DNA from: Pseudomonadota bacterium
GTDB lineage: Bacteria; Pseudomonadota; Gammaproteobacteria; Acidiferrobacterales; Acidiferrobacteraceae
Direction: 5' to 3'
NCBI GenBank assembly: GCA_021784755.1
Contig: JAJYHM010000022.1
Coordinates: 1 to 38,204 of the forward strand
DNA length: 38,204 bases
Both the position numbers and the translations under genes were made by a program. Below, one piece after another: positions 1 through 7,802 of the stretch; the stretch's first letter is position 1, and the number at the start of each line of letters is the position of its first letter. The notes below the pieces were generated by a model. That model saw only the letters and a list, made by a program, of their open reading frames with translations, did no database searches and was not told the origin of the DNA.

Positions 1-101
1 AGAAATACCGCATCGTGCAGGATCGTTTGTTTGAGAGCGACTTTGACCGGCTGCTGAAACAGATCGAGGTTGACAAGGGTCTGGCCAGCGACGAGGAGTA
101 A
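1..101 (+). CDS. 3' end of a possible RhuM-family protein (partial)
   Basis: An open frame runs in from the left edge (codons in phase with position 3) and stops at TAA 99-101. The visible tail is about 32 residues and contains RIVQDRLFESDFDRLL, rich in Asp/Glu. From memory this resembles the C-terminus of the RhuM-like virulence/phage-associated family (a KYxxxQDxLFxSDFD pattern), but too little is present to be sure. It points towards the tusA-like gene, which lies on the other strand. RhuM-like genes are usually carried on accessory or mobile DNA, which fits the nearby regulators. Alternative: the end of any acidic cytoplasmic protein. Confidence 0.4.
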   Translation, partial: KYRIVQDRLFESDFDRLLKQIEVDKGLASDEE

Positions 102-305
102 GCCGAGACCACGAAGAAGAGTGCGGCCAGCCGGAGCGACGTCAATAGCCAACTGGCCGATCATGTGGTCAGCATCATAGGCGGCGTGCGCCAAAAGGAA
201 CGCACGGTGCGCCGAGTGGTATTAGCCCGGGACTCTTAGCATGGCTAGGGTGTTATGGCGGTGACTAGACACGTGTCAGACGCGCTCCTATATGTGCGGT
301 GACAC

Positions 306-533
306 CTATTCTTTCCGGACCCAAAATCGCAGAATTTCACCGTGCTGATCGTGGTGAAGGAGCGTGTGGCCCGCTTGCCTACAATAAGCGGGAATATCCT
401 TGCGCATCGAGTCCCTGTCGGCTTCGACAAGGACGATTTCGCCGACCCTCAAAGCCTTGATCTCTTTGGCGAGCTGGATAATAGGCTGCGCGCAGCACAA
501 GCCTTTAAGATCCACGGATTTTTGGAAGTCCAT
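306..533 (-). CDS. TusA-family sulfur carrier protein
   Basis: A 75-residue protein of the usual TusA length. TusA proteins carry sulfane sulfur as a persulfide on a single cysteine, either in tRNA thiolation or, in sulfur oxidizers, between rhodanese/DsrE-type proteins and the Hdr/Dsr oxidation systems. The N-terminal signature DLKGLCCAQPI (residues 8-18) matches DxxGLxCPxPI, but the first proline of the Cys-Pro-x-Pro motif is alanine (C-A-Q-P) and a second cysteine precedes it. The ATG at 531-533 follows a strong AGGAGG ribosome site. It lies about 1 kb downstream of the qmo/hdr operon on the same strand, so a role delivering sulfur to or from that system is plausible but inferred. A redox-regulatory TusA/YeeD/SirA-like paralogue cannot be excluded. 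Confidence 0.85.
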   Translation of the reverse strand: MDFQKSVDLKGLCCAQPIIQLAKEIKALRVGEIVLVEADRDSMRKDIPAYCRQAGHTLLHHDQHGEILRFWVRKE

Positions 534-736
534 CGACGCTCCTCCTGGTTCTTGGTGCCTAGGATTTTACCGTGGCTGAGGGGCCTGGAGCCGCGGAAGA
601 GGAGAGACTTGGGCGCGAGCGGCGAGCCCCCGCGTCACCCGGAGAGGCTCGGCCTTCACAGCGAGGGCCACGCCACCGACCAAAGGCGTCCGGGCGACCC
701 TGGCAAAAAGGGCCGCCGCGGGTTAGGGATCGAGGG

Positions 737-1099
737 TCACCCGGACTGCGCCTTGAGCAAGGCCAGGAGCGTCTCCTTCACGGCCACGCGCTGGCTTTGC
801 GGGAGCTCCATCCACAGACGGGCGATGGTCACCGCCTCGTCGCTCAAGGCGGGCTCCCCCTGATAGCGCTCGGAGGGCTCGCGCACGGCCGCCTCCACCG
901 CCCCCTCACCAAGCAACAGCCATTCAGCATTGACCCCGAGGGCGCGCGCGATCTCGACCATGGTGCGCGGCCTGCGGACGTGACCGGCCTCGATGAATTG
1001 GATAGCCTGCGGACGAATCTTTACGCGCCTCGCGAGCTCGGATTGTGAGAGCCCCACCCGCTCCCGGGCGTAACGCAGGCGCTTGGCCAGTGTGTCCAT
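737..1099 (-). CDS. XRE-family helix-turn-helix regulator
   Basis: 120 residues. The N-terminal half is a Cro/CI-type HTH: residues 5-60 include LSQSELARRVKIRPQAIQFI, the turn and recognition helix, followed by the family's usual alanine-rich fourth helix (EIARALGVNAEWLL). The remainder is a short helical tail of unknown role. The ATG lies at 1097-1099. The gene diverges from a second XRE regulator at 1171, sharing a 71-bp intergenic region that carries a direct repeat TCTACAA (1108-1114 and 1151-1157). This could be a shared operator. Its target is unknown; it may regulate itself and its neighbour, in the manner of a phage-type repressor pair. Confidence 0.85.
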   Translation of the reverse strand: MDTLAKRLRYARERVGLSQSELARRVKIRPQAIQFIEAGHVRRPRTMVEIARALGVNAEWLLLGEGAVEAAVREPSERYQGEPALSDEAVTIARLWMELPQSQRVAVKETLLALLKAQSG

Positions 1100-1133
1100 G
1101 GCGTGAGTCTACAAAAAGCCGCCTGACCGAGCC

Positions 1134-1163
1134 TTGCCAATGCCCTTGTCTCTACAATACACT
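1134..1163 (+). promoter_or_regulatory. Candidate promoter, leaderless start of the second XRE gene
   Basis: TTGCCA (1134-1139), an 18-bp spacer and TACACT (1158-1163) form a plausible sigma-70 promoter. The predicted start would fall at or next to the ATG at 1171, and no Shine-Dalgarno sequence precedes that ATG, so the transcript may be leaderless. An overlapping TACAAT (1153-1158) is an alternative -10 element. Confidence 0.45.
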
Positions 1164-1170
1164 TTGTGGC

Positions 1171-1422
1171 ATGGCACCCAGCGCCGAACGAGATTATCTC
1201 GCCACCAATCTCAAGCGGGCCCGCCGGCTGCGCGGGCTTACGCAAGACGATATCGCGGCCTTGAGCGGCGTCAACCGCGCCTATGTGAGCGATATGGAGC
1301 GTGGTAAACGTAATATCGGGATAGACTGCGTAGGAAGGATTGCCGCGGCCCTCGACGTGCCCGCCGCCTCTTTATTGCTGCCGACCGAAAAGGCCCGCGC
1401 ACGGGCCCGCGACTCGAAATAG
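1171..1422 (+). CDS. Small XRE-family helix-turn-helix regulator
   Basis: 83 residues from the ATG at 1171. The open frame extends upstream, but that part is not protein-like and overlaps the divergent promoter. Residues 10-65 form a classical HTH: RARRLRGLTQDDIAAL then SGVNRAYVSDMERGKRN, followed by a third-helix segment with GIDCVGRIAAALDVP. This resembles controller (C) proteins of restriction-modification systems and compact phage regulators, which often bind near their own start. No restriction or methylase gene is visible nearby. A basic tail (KARARARDSK) ends the protein. Its partner and target are unknown. Confidence 0.85.
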   Translation: MAPSAERDYLATNLKRARRLRGLTQDDIAALSGVNRAYVSDMERGKRNIGIDCVGRIAAALDVPAASLLLPTEKARARARDSK

Positions 1423-1572
1423 ATCCGACCGGCAAATCACTGACCAGCGCGCGAAGCGGCGCCCGCCCCACCCCAAGAATAGGCGCCGTCTCGCTTCTGG
1501 AATCAAGAACCCTCGCGCCGGTACTGAGCGGCCGCTCGCGCGCATAAACGCCTCACGGCGATCGGCCGGCGG

Positions 1573-1624
1573 GCGATCACCGCGCCCCTTTGGCGGCGAT
1601 CACCGCGCCCCTTTGGCGGCGATC
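1573..1624. repeat. 23-bp tandem duplication at the hdrB stop
   Basis: The 23-bp unit GCGATCACCGCGCCCCTTTG+GCG starts at 1573 and again at 1596, and begins a third time at 1619 (GCGATC). On the minus strand the unit carries the last hdrB codons (AAKGAR) and its stop. The copy after the stop is therefore untranslated, and since 23 is not a multiple of three it could not extend the frame. Confidence 0.9.
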
Positions 1625-2514
1625 TCCTCAAGCTTGCGTGCGCGGATGATCTGGCCGTCGAGACCGGCGTCCTTCGCGCTCCCGCCGTAGGCGACCGCCA
1701 TGAGCTGGCTATAGTAGGTCACGGGCATATTGAACTTGGTCCCGTAGCGCTTATTGATCTGGCCCTGATAGACCTCGACGTTCATCTGGCAGACGGGACA
1801 GGGTGTCACGATCATTTCGGCGCCATGATCGTAGGCCGACTCTATGATTTTCTTGATCTGCGCCTGGCTCTTCTCTGGCTCAGAGAAGGCCAACGCGCCG
1901 CCGCAACATGTCACCTTCTGATCATATTTCTCGACCGGCTCGCCGCCCACGATCTCAACGAGCTTATCAAGATATTTCGGGTTCTCGAACGACTCGCCCA
2001 CGATCCCGAAGGGGCGGTTCGTCTGACAACCGACGTAGCCCGCGAACTTGATTCCCTCCAAAGACTTCACGACCGGTTTCTTCAACTCGTCATAGCCCAG
2101 GTCCTCGATCAAGACCTCGACCATATGCCGAACCTCCTGCTCCCCCTTGTACTGGAGGTTCATGCCGGCCTCGCGTAAGGCCTCATTCGTCTCGGCGAGC
2201 AGATCGCTGTCGTGGGCAAGGCGGTCTTTGGTCTCCCGCGCCCCGAGCCAACAAGCCGCACAGGTGGCCACGACATCCTGGCCCTTATTAACCTGTTCGG
2301 AGATCGCGAGGTTGCGGGCGTTCATCACGTGACGGGGTAGCTCACCGCCCTCGGCATAACCGATCGAGGCGCCACAGCAATTCCAGTCCGGTATCTCGTT
2401 CAACTGAACGTCGAGCTTCTTACACATGGCCTCGACCGATACCATGTAGTTGGACGCGGACGTAAGGCGTTCCGACGAACAGCCGGGGTAGAAGGAATAT
2501 TCTTTTCTTGCCAT
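1600..2514 (-). CDS. hdrB: HdrB-like subunit, two CCG non-cubane cluster domains
   Basis: 304 residues, the usual length of HdrB. There are two cysteine-rich CCG domains: C12, C46-C47 and C85/C88, then C163, C203-C204 and C239/C242. Both fit the C-x31-39-CC-x35-38-C-x-x-C pattern that binds the non-cubane [4Fe-4S] clusters which reduce heterodisulfides in HdrB. No membrane segment is visible, so the protein is expected in the cytoplasm. It is the last gene of the operon, 11 bp after hdrC. With HdrC it takes the place of QmoC. Its natural substrate here (a thiol/disulfide, or an electron carrier) cannot be read from the sequence. The stop codon lies inside a 23-bp tandem repeat. Confidence 0.92.
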   Translation of the reverse strand: MARKEYSFYPGCSSERLTSASNYMVSVEAMCKKLDVQLNEIPDWNCCGASIGYAEGGELPRHVMNARNLAISEQVNKGQDVVATCAACWLGARETKDRLAHDSDLLAETNEALREAGMNLQYKGEQEVRHMVEVLIEDLGYDELKKPVVKSLEGIKFAGYVGCQTNRPFGIVGESFENPKYLDKLVEIVGGEPVEKYDQKVTCCGGALAFSEPEKSQAQIKKIIESAYDHGAEMIVTPCPVCQMNVEVYQGQINKRYGTKFNMPVTYYSQLMAVAYGGSAKDAGLDGQIIRARKLEEIAAKGAR

Positions 2515-2525
2515 ATGGGGACTCC

Positions 2526-3149
2526 TCAGGCGGCAAAGCCTTTACGCCGATCCTCGATCTCTCGCGCCTTCTTCAGCATCCGCTGGATGCCCTTCTTGTC
2601 CTTGCAACCCTTGTGTGTCACGAAACCAAAGGGGTTCAGACGCTTGGCCTTCAGCATTCCGATGCCGATGTCCTTCATGGCCCAGGCCCGGGCAATGCCC
2701 GTCTTGAACCCATCCATGAAGTAAAGGCCCACGGAAAGCTCGATCTCGTTCACGCGCCCTGTCTTCGCAAGATTGTTCCAGAACTTCTTGGCGAAGCGTC
2801 GCGTCGGGTTCATCTTCGGGGCCAGCCCCAGCCTGTGCGCGTAGTTGGCGAGCCCATGCATTATATGTGTTATAGGTAGCTCGCGCGGGCAGCGGACGAT
2901 ACAGTTGTAGCAGGACGTGCACATCCACATGGACTCGCTCTTCAAGACTTCATCGCGCCGGCCGGCGCGTATCATCATGAAGATCTCCTGCGGAGGATGC
3001 TCCCAGGCCGGGCCGAGCGGACAGGAGCCCGAACAGACGCCGCACTGCATGCACATCTTGACCCACTGGCCGTCCTCGACGTTCGCCTCGACTTCCTTCA
3101 GGAAATCGTTGCGGTACTGTTCCGCCATTGCCGTGTTGATATCGCCCAC
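2526..3149 (-). CDS. hdrC: HdrC-like iron-sulfur subunit
   Basis: 207 residues. Two [4Fe-4S] motifs are visible: C33-x2-C36-x2-C39-x3-C43 (CMQCGVCSGSCP) and C77-x2-C80-x2-C83-x3-C87 (CTSCYNCIVRCP). This is the HdrC/QmoC N-terminal fold, which passes electrons between the HdrA-type flavoprotein and HdrB. Unlike QmoC, the protein ends soon after the second cluster region without a heme-b membrane domain, so it should be soluble. It sits 9 bp after qmoB and 11 bp before hdrB, so co-translation is likely. Confidence 0.93.
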   Translation of the reverse strand: MGDINTAMAEQYRNDFLKEVEANVEDGQWVKMCMQCGVCSGSCPLGPAWEHPPQEIFMMIRAGRRDEVLKSESMWMCTSCYNCIVRCPRELPITHIMHGLANYAHRLGLAPKMNPTRRFAKKFWNNLAKTGRVNEIELSVGLYFMDGFKTGIARAWAMKDIGIGMLKAKRLNPFGFVTHKGCKDKKGIQRMLKKAREIEDRRKGFAA

Positions 3150-3158
3150 TTCTACCTC

Positions 3159-5396
3159 CTAGAAGCCCTTGAACGGACTCATGCCGATTTCCTTGATCTT
3201 GGCGGCGTAGTCGTTGATGAGCGCCGGAACCCGGCCTATGTCCGCGATGGCGACCTCGAGCGCCCGCACCCGATCTTTCTCCAGATTCAGGTTTTTCAAG
3301 GTGTCGTCAATTTTGCTCATGCGGTAACTCGCAAGCTCGGAGCCCTTCACGAAGTGGCACTGATACTCGTCACCGTGTCGGCAACCCATTAACATGACTC
3401 CATCATAGCCACTATTCAAGGCATCGGTGATCCATATCATGTTCACCGAACCCAGGCATCGGACCGGGATGGTACGAATGAAGGCGCTCGAGGTATGTCC
3501 CGCGACCCCCGCCATATCGAGCGCCGGATAGGCGTCGTTTTCGCAGGCGAGCAACAGAATACGGGGCTTTTCGGAAAACTCGTCCGGCACGTCAATGGCC
3601 TTGATCTGGGAACCCACGCTATCGACGGAGTAATTCTCGAAGGATATGACGCGCACCGGGCATGCCCCCATGCATGTCCCGCACCGGCGGCAGCGGCTTT
3701 CGTTGAACTGCGGATAGCGCTGCTCGTCCTCGTCGATGGCGCCAAACGGGCATTCGACCGTACAGCGCTTGCACTGCGTGCACCCCTCACGCCGGAACGT
3801 CGGGAAACTCAAGTCACCCGATCGTGGGTGAGCGGCGCGCCCAAGGCTTGCGTTCTCGACGGCTTGGATGGCCTTCAGGGCAGCGCCCGTGGCGTCCTCC
3901 ACCGCCTGCGTGATATCCATCGGCCGCCGCACAGGACCCGCGGCATAAATGCCGGTACGGCGGGTCTCATAGGGAAAGCATATGAAATGCGAGTCGGTGA
4001 AGCCGTATTTCAGCTGCGGGATGTCGGGGCCCTGACGGTAGGTGAGGTTCAGCACCGACACGGCGTGCTCGCCTGCCTTCGCGGCGTCCACATCCTCCGC
4101 GTCCGGCGGAATATCGATATTGACGCCCGAGTTCGGAACCTGGCCTGTGGCGAGGACCACGAGATCGACGCCCTGCATGGTCGCGGCCTTGTCGTCCAGG
4201 ATCAGGTCATGAAAGTGGACGGTTGCCGAACCGGCGCCATCCACGTCGATCGACCCCACCTTGCCCTTGGTGAAGATCACTCCCTTCCTTTGGGCGCTCC
4301 GGTAGAAGTCCTCCCCATTGCCGGGCGTCCGAAGATCGGTATAGATGATGGCCGTGTCTATGTCGGGGTTTTGCTCCTTGAAATACATGGCCTGCTTCAT
4401 GCTGGTATTACAGCAATGGCCGGAGCAGTACTTGAGATGGGTGCCGGTCGCGTCGCGCTGGCCCGCGCATTGAACGAAGACGACGCTCTTGATCTCCTTC
4501 CCGTCCGAGGGCCGCCGCATAGGCTCGCCCTTCGCCGCGGCCGCGCGCGCGAGATCCTCGAGACCCGCCTGGTCGACGACATTCTGGCTCTTGCCGTAGC
4601 CGAGCTCGGGAAGCTTGCTCGCATTGTAGGGACTAAAGCCGCTCGCCATGACGATGGCGCCGACATTCTCGGTCGCGGTCTGACCGCTTTCCGTCGTGAT
4701 GTCGACGCTGAAACGCCCGGGGGCGCCGCTCGTCCGCGTCGTCGTGGAATTGAGGTAGACTTTGATATGCGGATCCTGGCTTACCAAGGCCGCAAGCCCC
4801 TCGATGCCGGTGGCCTGGGGGTCGGCGAATGGCTCCTGGTACGGGACCCGCTTGTGGAGCTTGGCCATATAGCCACCCAAAGCGCCTGTCTTCTCGACCA
4901 AGAGGACGTCATAGCCGGCGCCGGCCGCCTCGAGAGCCGCGGTCATCCCGGTAATACCGCCGCCCACCACCAACACCCGCTTGTCGGTTCCGTGTTCGGC
5001 GTTCGGGGTGGGCGCCACCACCTTCTTCGCCTCGGCGCAGCCCATGCGCACATAATCGGCGGCCATTTCCTGGGTGAGCTCGCGGGCCTCGTCCGTGGCG
5101 GGCTGCGCCCATATCACTTGCTCGCGCAGATTCACACGCGCCACCGCGACATTCTCGAAACCGAAGGCCTCCGTCTTGGCCCGCCGCGAGCAGGCGGCTA
5201 TGACCACCCTGTTCACGCCCTCGTCGATATCCTTTTGGATCATCGCAACGCCTTGGGCGTTACAAAGAAATTCGTGTTCGCGCACCACGTGCGCCTTGCC
5301 TTCTTTTTGCGCCACCAAGGTCAAGGCCTTGGTGTCCAGCCGTTCACCTAGACCGCAACCCTGGCACACGTACGCGCCGATCTTCATGTCCGCCAT
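3159..5396 (-). CDS. qmoB: QmoB-like flavin/iron-sulfur electron-transfer subunit
   Basis: 745 residues, the usual size of QmoB. Order of domains: a short N-terminal part with C11/C14 (KIGAYVCQGCG); a FAD Rossmann motif near residue 140 (VLVVGGGITGMTAA); an HdrA-type cluster segment (QCAGQRD, then YCSGHCC); two ferredoxin [4Fe-4S] motifs (CTQCKRCTVECP and CRRCGTCMGACP); and a C-terminal MvhD-type domain with cysteines in LLLAC, RCLGS, MGC and QCHFVKGSE, as in QmoB and HdrA-MvhD fusions. In sulfate reducers and some sulfur oxidizers, QmoAB exchanges electrons with APS reductase (AprAB). No aprAB is in the window. The gene lies 3 bp after qmoA. Confidence 0.93.
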   Translation of the reverse strand: MADMKIGAYVCQGCGLGERLDTKALTLVAQKEGKAHVVREHEFLCNAQGVAMIQKDIDEGVNRVVIAACSRRAKTEAFGFENVAVARVNLREQVIWAQPATDEARELTQEMAADYVRMGCAEAKKVVAPTPNAEHGTDKRVLVVGGGITGMTAALEAAGAGYDVLLVEKTGALGGYMAKLHKRVPYQEPFADPQATGIEGLAALVSQDPHIKVYLNSTTTRTSGAPGRFSVDITTESGQTATENVGAIVMASGFSPYNASKLPELGYGKSQNVVDQAGLEDLARAAAAKGEPMRRPSDGKEIKSVVFVQCAGQRDATGTHLKYCSGHCCNTSMKQAMYFKEQNPDIDTAIIYTDLRTPGNGEDFYRSAQRKGVIFTKGKVGSIDVDGAGSATVHFHDLILDDKAATMQGVDLVVLATGQVPNSGVNIDIPPDAEDVDAAKAGEHAVSVLNLTYRQGPDIPQLKYGFTDSHFICFPYETRRTGIYAAGPVRRPMDITQAVEDATGAALKAIQAVENASLGRAAHPRSGDLSFPTFRREGCTQCKRCTVECPFGAIDEDEQRYPQFNESRCRRCGTCMGACPVRVISFENYSVDSVGSQIKAIDVPDEFSEKPRILLLACENDAYPALDMAGVAGHTSSAFIRTIPVRCLGSVNMIWITDALNSGYDGVMLMGCRHGDEYQCHFVKGSELASYRMSKIDDTLKNLNLEKDRVRALEVAIADIGRVPALINDYAAKIKEIGMSPFKGF

Positions 5397-5399
5397 GTC

Positions 5400-6683
5400 C
5401 TAACCCTCCGCCTTAGCGACGCGGTTCACCACCTGCACGGCGCGCAAGACACTTGCAGTGGCACTCTGCACCGACCGGTTCACGTCGAGAGCGTTGGCCG
5501 CGCAACCGGCGCCGAATATGCCCCCGTCGGTCGCGCCCAGCTCTATGAAGCCGCTCGCATCGACTCGCACATCAGCGATCGACCGGACATCGACACTCGG
5601 TTCCATGCCGACCGCCAAGACGCACAGGTCGTGGCGATTGTCGTAGCGATGGTAGCCTTCGGTATCAACGCCATGCAGGATCACATCGCCCGTCGCTTCG
5701 TCCTCCGTTATGTTGGCGACCTTCGATTTCAGGAAACGAACCGCGGGATCGGCCTGTACCTTCTGATAGAAATCCTCGAATCGATCTATGGCGCGAATGT
5801 CGATGTAGTAGATGGTCGACTGCGCTTCGTCGCCGAAGTGCTCGCGCATATAGGTCGTCTGCTTCAGGGAGGCCATGCAACAGATACGCGAGCAATGCTT
5901 GAGATGATTGCGGTCGCGGGATCCCGCGCACTGGATGAAGGCCACGTTCTTGGCCTCCTTACCATCGGAGGGGCGTACGATACGACCCGCTGTCGGCCCA
6001 CGCGGGTCCGACAGGCGCTCGAACTCCACGCTCGTAATGACGTTGGCGAAACGGTCGTAGCCGTAGGGCTGAATCTTGGCCGCGTCATAAGGCCGCCAGC
6101 CGGTCGCCCAGACCACGGCGCCCGCGCTCAAGGTGATGGTCTCGGGTTTCATGTCGAGATCGATGGCGCCGTATTTGCACGCGGCCTTGGCCTTCTCGGC
6201 GTCGGCCGTGCCGAGGATCGAAGGATCGATCACATAACGCTGTGGATAGGCCATCAACGAGGGTAGATAGGCCGCCTTCATGCGGCTCATACCGTAATCG
6301 AAGGGGTTGGGAATCTCGGCGGACACCGCCTGGCCGCATTCGCCGCAGGCCGTACAGTTGTCGTTCACATAGCGTGGGTGGAGGGTTACCGAAAGCTTGT
6401 AATCGCCGGCATGCCCCTCGATCTTGCGGACCTCAGCCTGCGTCAGCACCTTGATGCGCTTGTTGCCGCGTAAGCGACGAAGATTGATCTCCATACCGCA
6501 GGTGGGGTGACACAATTTCGGGAAATACTTATAGAGTTGGCTGACGCGGCCTCCTAACGAAGGCGCCCGCTCAAGCAGGATGACGTTCTTGCCGGTCTCA
6601 GCGGCCTCGACGGCAGCGGTCATGCCGCTTATACCGCCGCCCACCACGACGATGGTCTCATGTGTTGCGACTACATCCGCCAT
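5400..6683 (-). CDS. qmoA: QmoA-like HdrA-family flavoprotein
   Basis: 427 residues, as usual for QmoA. FAD binding: IVVVGGGISGMTAAVEAA (residues 11-28) and LGGR. Cluster ligands: C110/C113/C116 (CTACGEC) and the HdrA-type group C252, C264, C268, C269 (QCAGSRD then HCSRICC). It is the first gene of a four-gene operon. Its ATG follows a GAGGAGG ribosome site and it diverges from cbbQ. In known Qmo complexes QmoA pairs with QmoB as the cytoplasmic module between APS reductase and the membrane subunit QmoC. Here the partners are HdrC and HdrB. The direction of electron flow (sulfite oxidation or another sulfur reaction) is inference. Confidence 0.92.
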   Translation of the reverse strand: MADVVATHETIVVVGGGISGMTAAVEAAETGKNVILLERAPSLGGRVSQLYKYFPKLCHPTCGMEINLRRLRGNKRIKVLTQAEVRKIEGHAGDYKLSVTLHPRYVNDNCTACGECGQAVSAEIPNPFDYGMSRMKAAYLPSLMAYPQRYVIDPSILGTADAEKAKAACKYGAIDLDMKPETITLSAGAVVWATGWRPYDAAKIQPYGYDRFANVITSVEFERLSDPRGPTAGRIVRPSDGKEAKNVAFIQCAGSRDRNHLKHCSRICCMASLKQTTYMREHFGDEAQSTIYYIDIRAIDRFEDFYQKVQADPAVRFLKSKVANITEDEATGDVILHGVDTEGYHRYDNRHDLCVLAVGMEPSVDVRSIADVRVDASGFIELGATDGGIFGAGCAANALDVNRSVQSATASVLRAVQVVNRVAKAEG

Positions 6684-6989
6684 TAAGCGACCTCCTCAGG
6701 GGTGCGTTCACCCAAAGCCAGCTGCGGCTCGCGCCGGTAGGGGACGTGCACTTTATACGCTCAAATAGCCTGCAAGGGCCACAACCACCGTTAGAAACTT
6801 TCTATGAGGCCATAAGAGAGAGTCGACGAGCGCCGGGACGACCGACCGCGCGGCCGGCGCGGAAGGAAACCCGCGGTCCTGCGTGATCGATCCCATTGTG
6901 GAGAGACCTGGAGTACCCGTCAATCGCTTTGCGGGGGCATGGTGCTTTGGCATACTGGGGCCATCTGCGGGGCAACACAAGAGGGGCAC
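6684..6989. promoter_or_regulatory. Divergent intergenic region qmoA / cbbQ
   Basis: 306 bp without a convincing gene. For cbbQ, TTGCGG (6929-6934), a 16-bp spacer and CATACT (6951-6956, preceded by TGG as an extended -10) is a candidate promoter, with transcription expected near 6963. For qmoA, a TATAAA on the minus strand (6757 down to 6752) is a possible -10, but I see no matching -35. A shared regulator site is likely in such an arrangement, yet I cannot recognise one. Confidence 0.35.
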
Positions 6990-7802
6990 GTGAAATCAAA
7001 CGTCATGAGAACTGAGGCCCTCCTCATCACGAAGGAGCCCTACTATGAGCCCCAAGGCGACGAAATCGCTCTATTCGAAGGGGCCTATCGCAATCAAATT
7101 CCGGTACTCCTGAAAGGCCCCACGGGCTGCGGCAAGACGCGATTCATGGAACATATGGCGTGGCGCCTCAAGCGCCCGCTCGTGACGGTCTCCTGCCACG
7201 ACGATCTCACGGCCTCGGATCTCGTGGGGCGCTATTTGATCACCGCGGGCGAAACCGTATGGATCGACGGTCCGCTTGCGCATGCCGTGCGCGTGGGCGG
7301 GATTTGTTATCTGGATGAAATCGTGGAGGCCCGCAAGGATACGACCGTCGTCATCCATCCCCTGGCCGATGATCGGCGCACTCTGCCGATCGAAAAGACC
7401 GGAGAGGTCTTGAACGCACCCCCCGAATTCGCCTTGGCGATCTCTTACAATCCCGGGTACCAGAGTGTATTAAAGGATCTGAAGCAGAGCACCCGCCAGC
7501 GCTTCGTCGGCCTCGAGTTCGACTACCCGTCGACCGATCTCGAAAAACGCATCGTCGACCACGAGAGCGGGGTCGGCGACGAGATCGCCGCCAAGCTGGT
7601 CCGTTTCGCAGCCATGACACGCAACCTGAAAGGCAGTGGTCTCGAAGAGGGCGCAAGTACACGGCTCCTCGTGCACGCCGCCAAGCTCATGGTTTCAGGG
7701 GTCGGCGCCCAAGTCGCGTGTCGCGGCGCGATCGCCCAGGCCCTCACCGACGACCCGGAGATGCTCGCCGCCATCCATGAACTCAGCGCCTCGCTCTTTT
7801 AG
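6990..7802 (+). CDS. cbbQ: CbbQ, MoxR-type AAA+ RuBisCO activase subunit
   Basis: 270 residues from a GTG at 6990, preceded by AGAGG five bases upstream. The frame is open further upstream, but the family begins near this point ([13 protein letters not shown]). Walker A GPTGCGKT lies at residues 43-50 and Walker B ([10 protein letters not shown]) near 109. CbbQ forms a hexameric AAA+ ring that, with CbbO, removes inhibitory sugar phosphates from RuBisCO at the cost of ATP. Both genes of the pair are present (cbbO at 8100), but RuBisCO itself is outside the window. NirQ/NorQ proteins are close relatives, but the cbbO partner and CO2-fixing context favour CbbQ. Confidence 0.92.
   Translation: MKSNVMRTEALLITKEPYYEPQGDEIALFEGAYRNQIPVLLKGPTGCGKTRFMEHMAWRLKRPLVTVSCHDDLTASDLVGRYLITAGETVWIDGPLAHAVRVGGICYLDEIVEARKDTTVVIHPLADDRRTLPIEKTGEVLNAPPEFALAISYNPGYQSVLKDLKQSTRQRFVGLEFDYPSTDLEKRIVDHESGVGDEIAAKLVRFAAMTRNLKGSGLEEGASTRLLVHAAKLMVSGVGAQVACRGAIAQALTDDPEMLAAIHELSASLF

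Noticed and set aside
102-239. In-frame continuation of 45 codons after the stop of the left-edge gene.
   Set aside because: No start, no family, and a normal TAA precedes it; kept as noncoding.
3495-5351. A 618-codon open frame on the plus strand opposite qmoB.
   Set aside because: It is a GC-rich antisense shadow of a clearly identified gene; its composition is Arg/Gly/Leu-rich, without motifs.
6757-6780. Sigma-54 type promoter for qmoA (TGGCCC-TTGCAG on the minus strand).
   Set aside because: GG and GC elements are too close together; the required spacing is not met.
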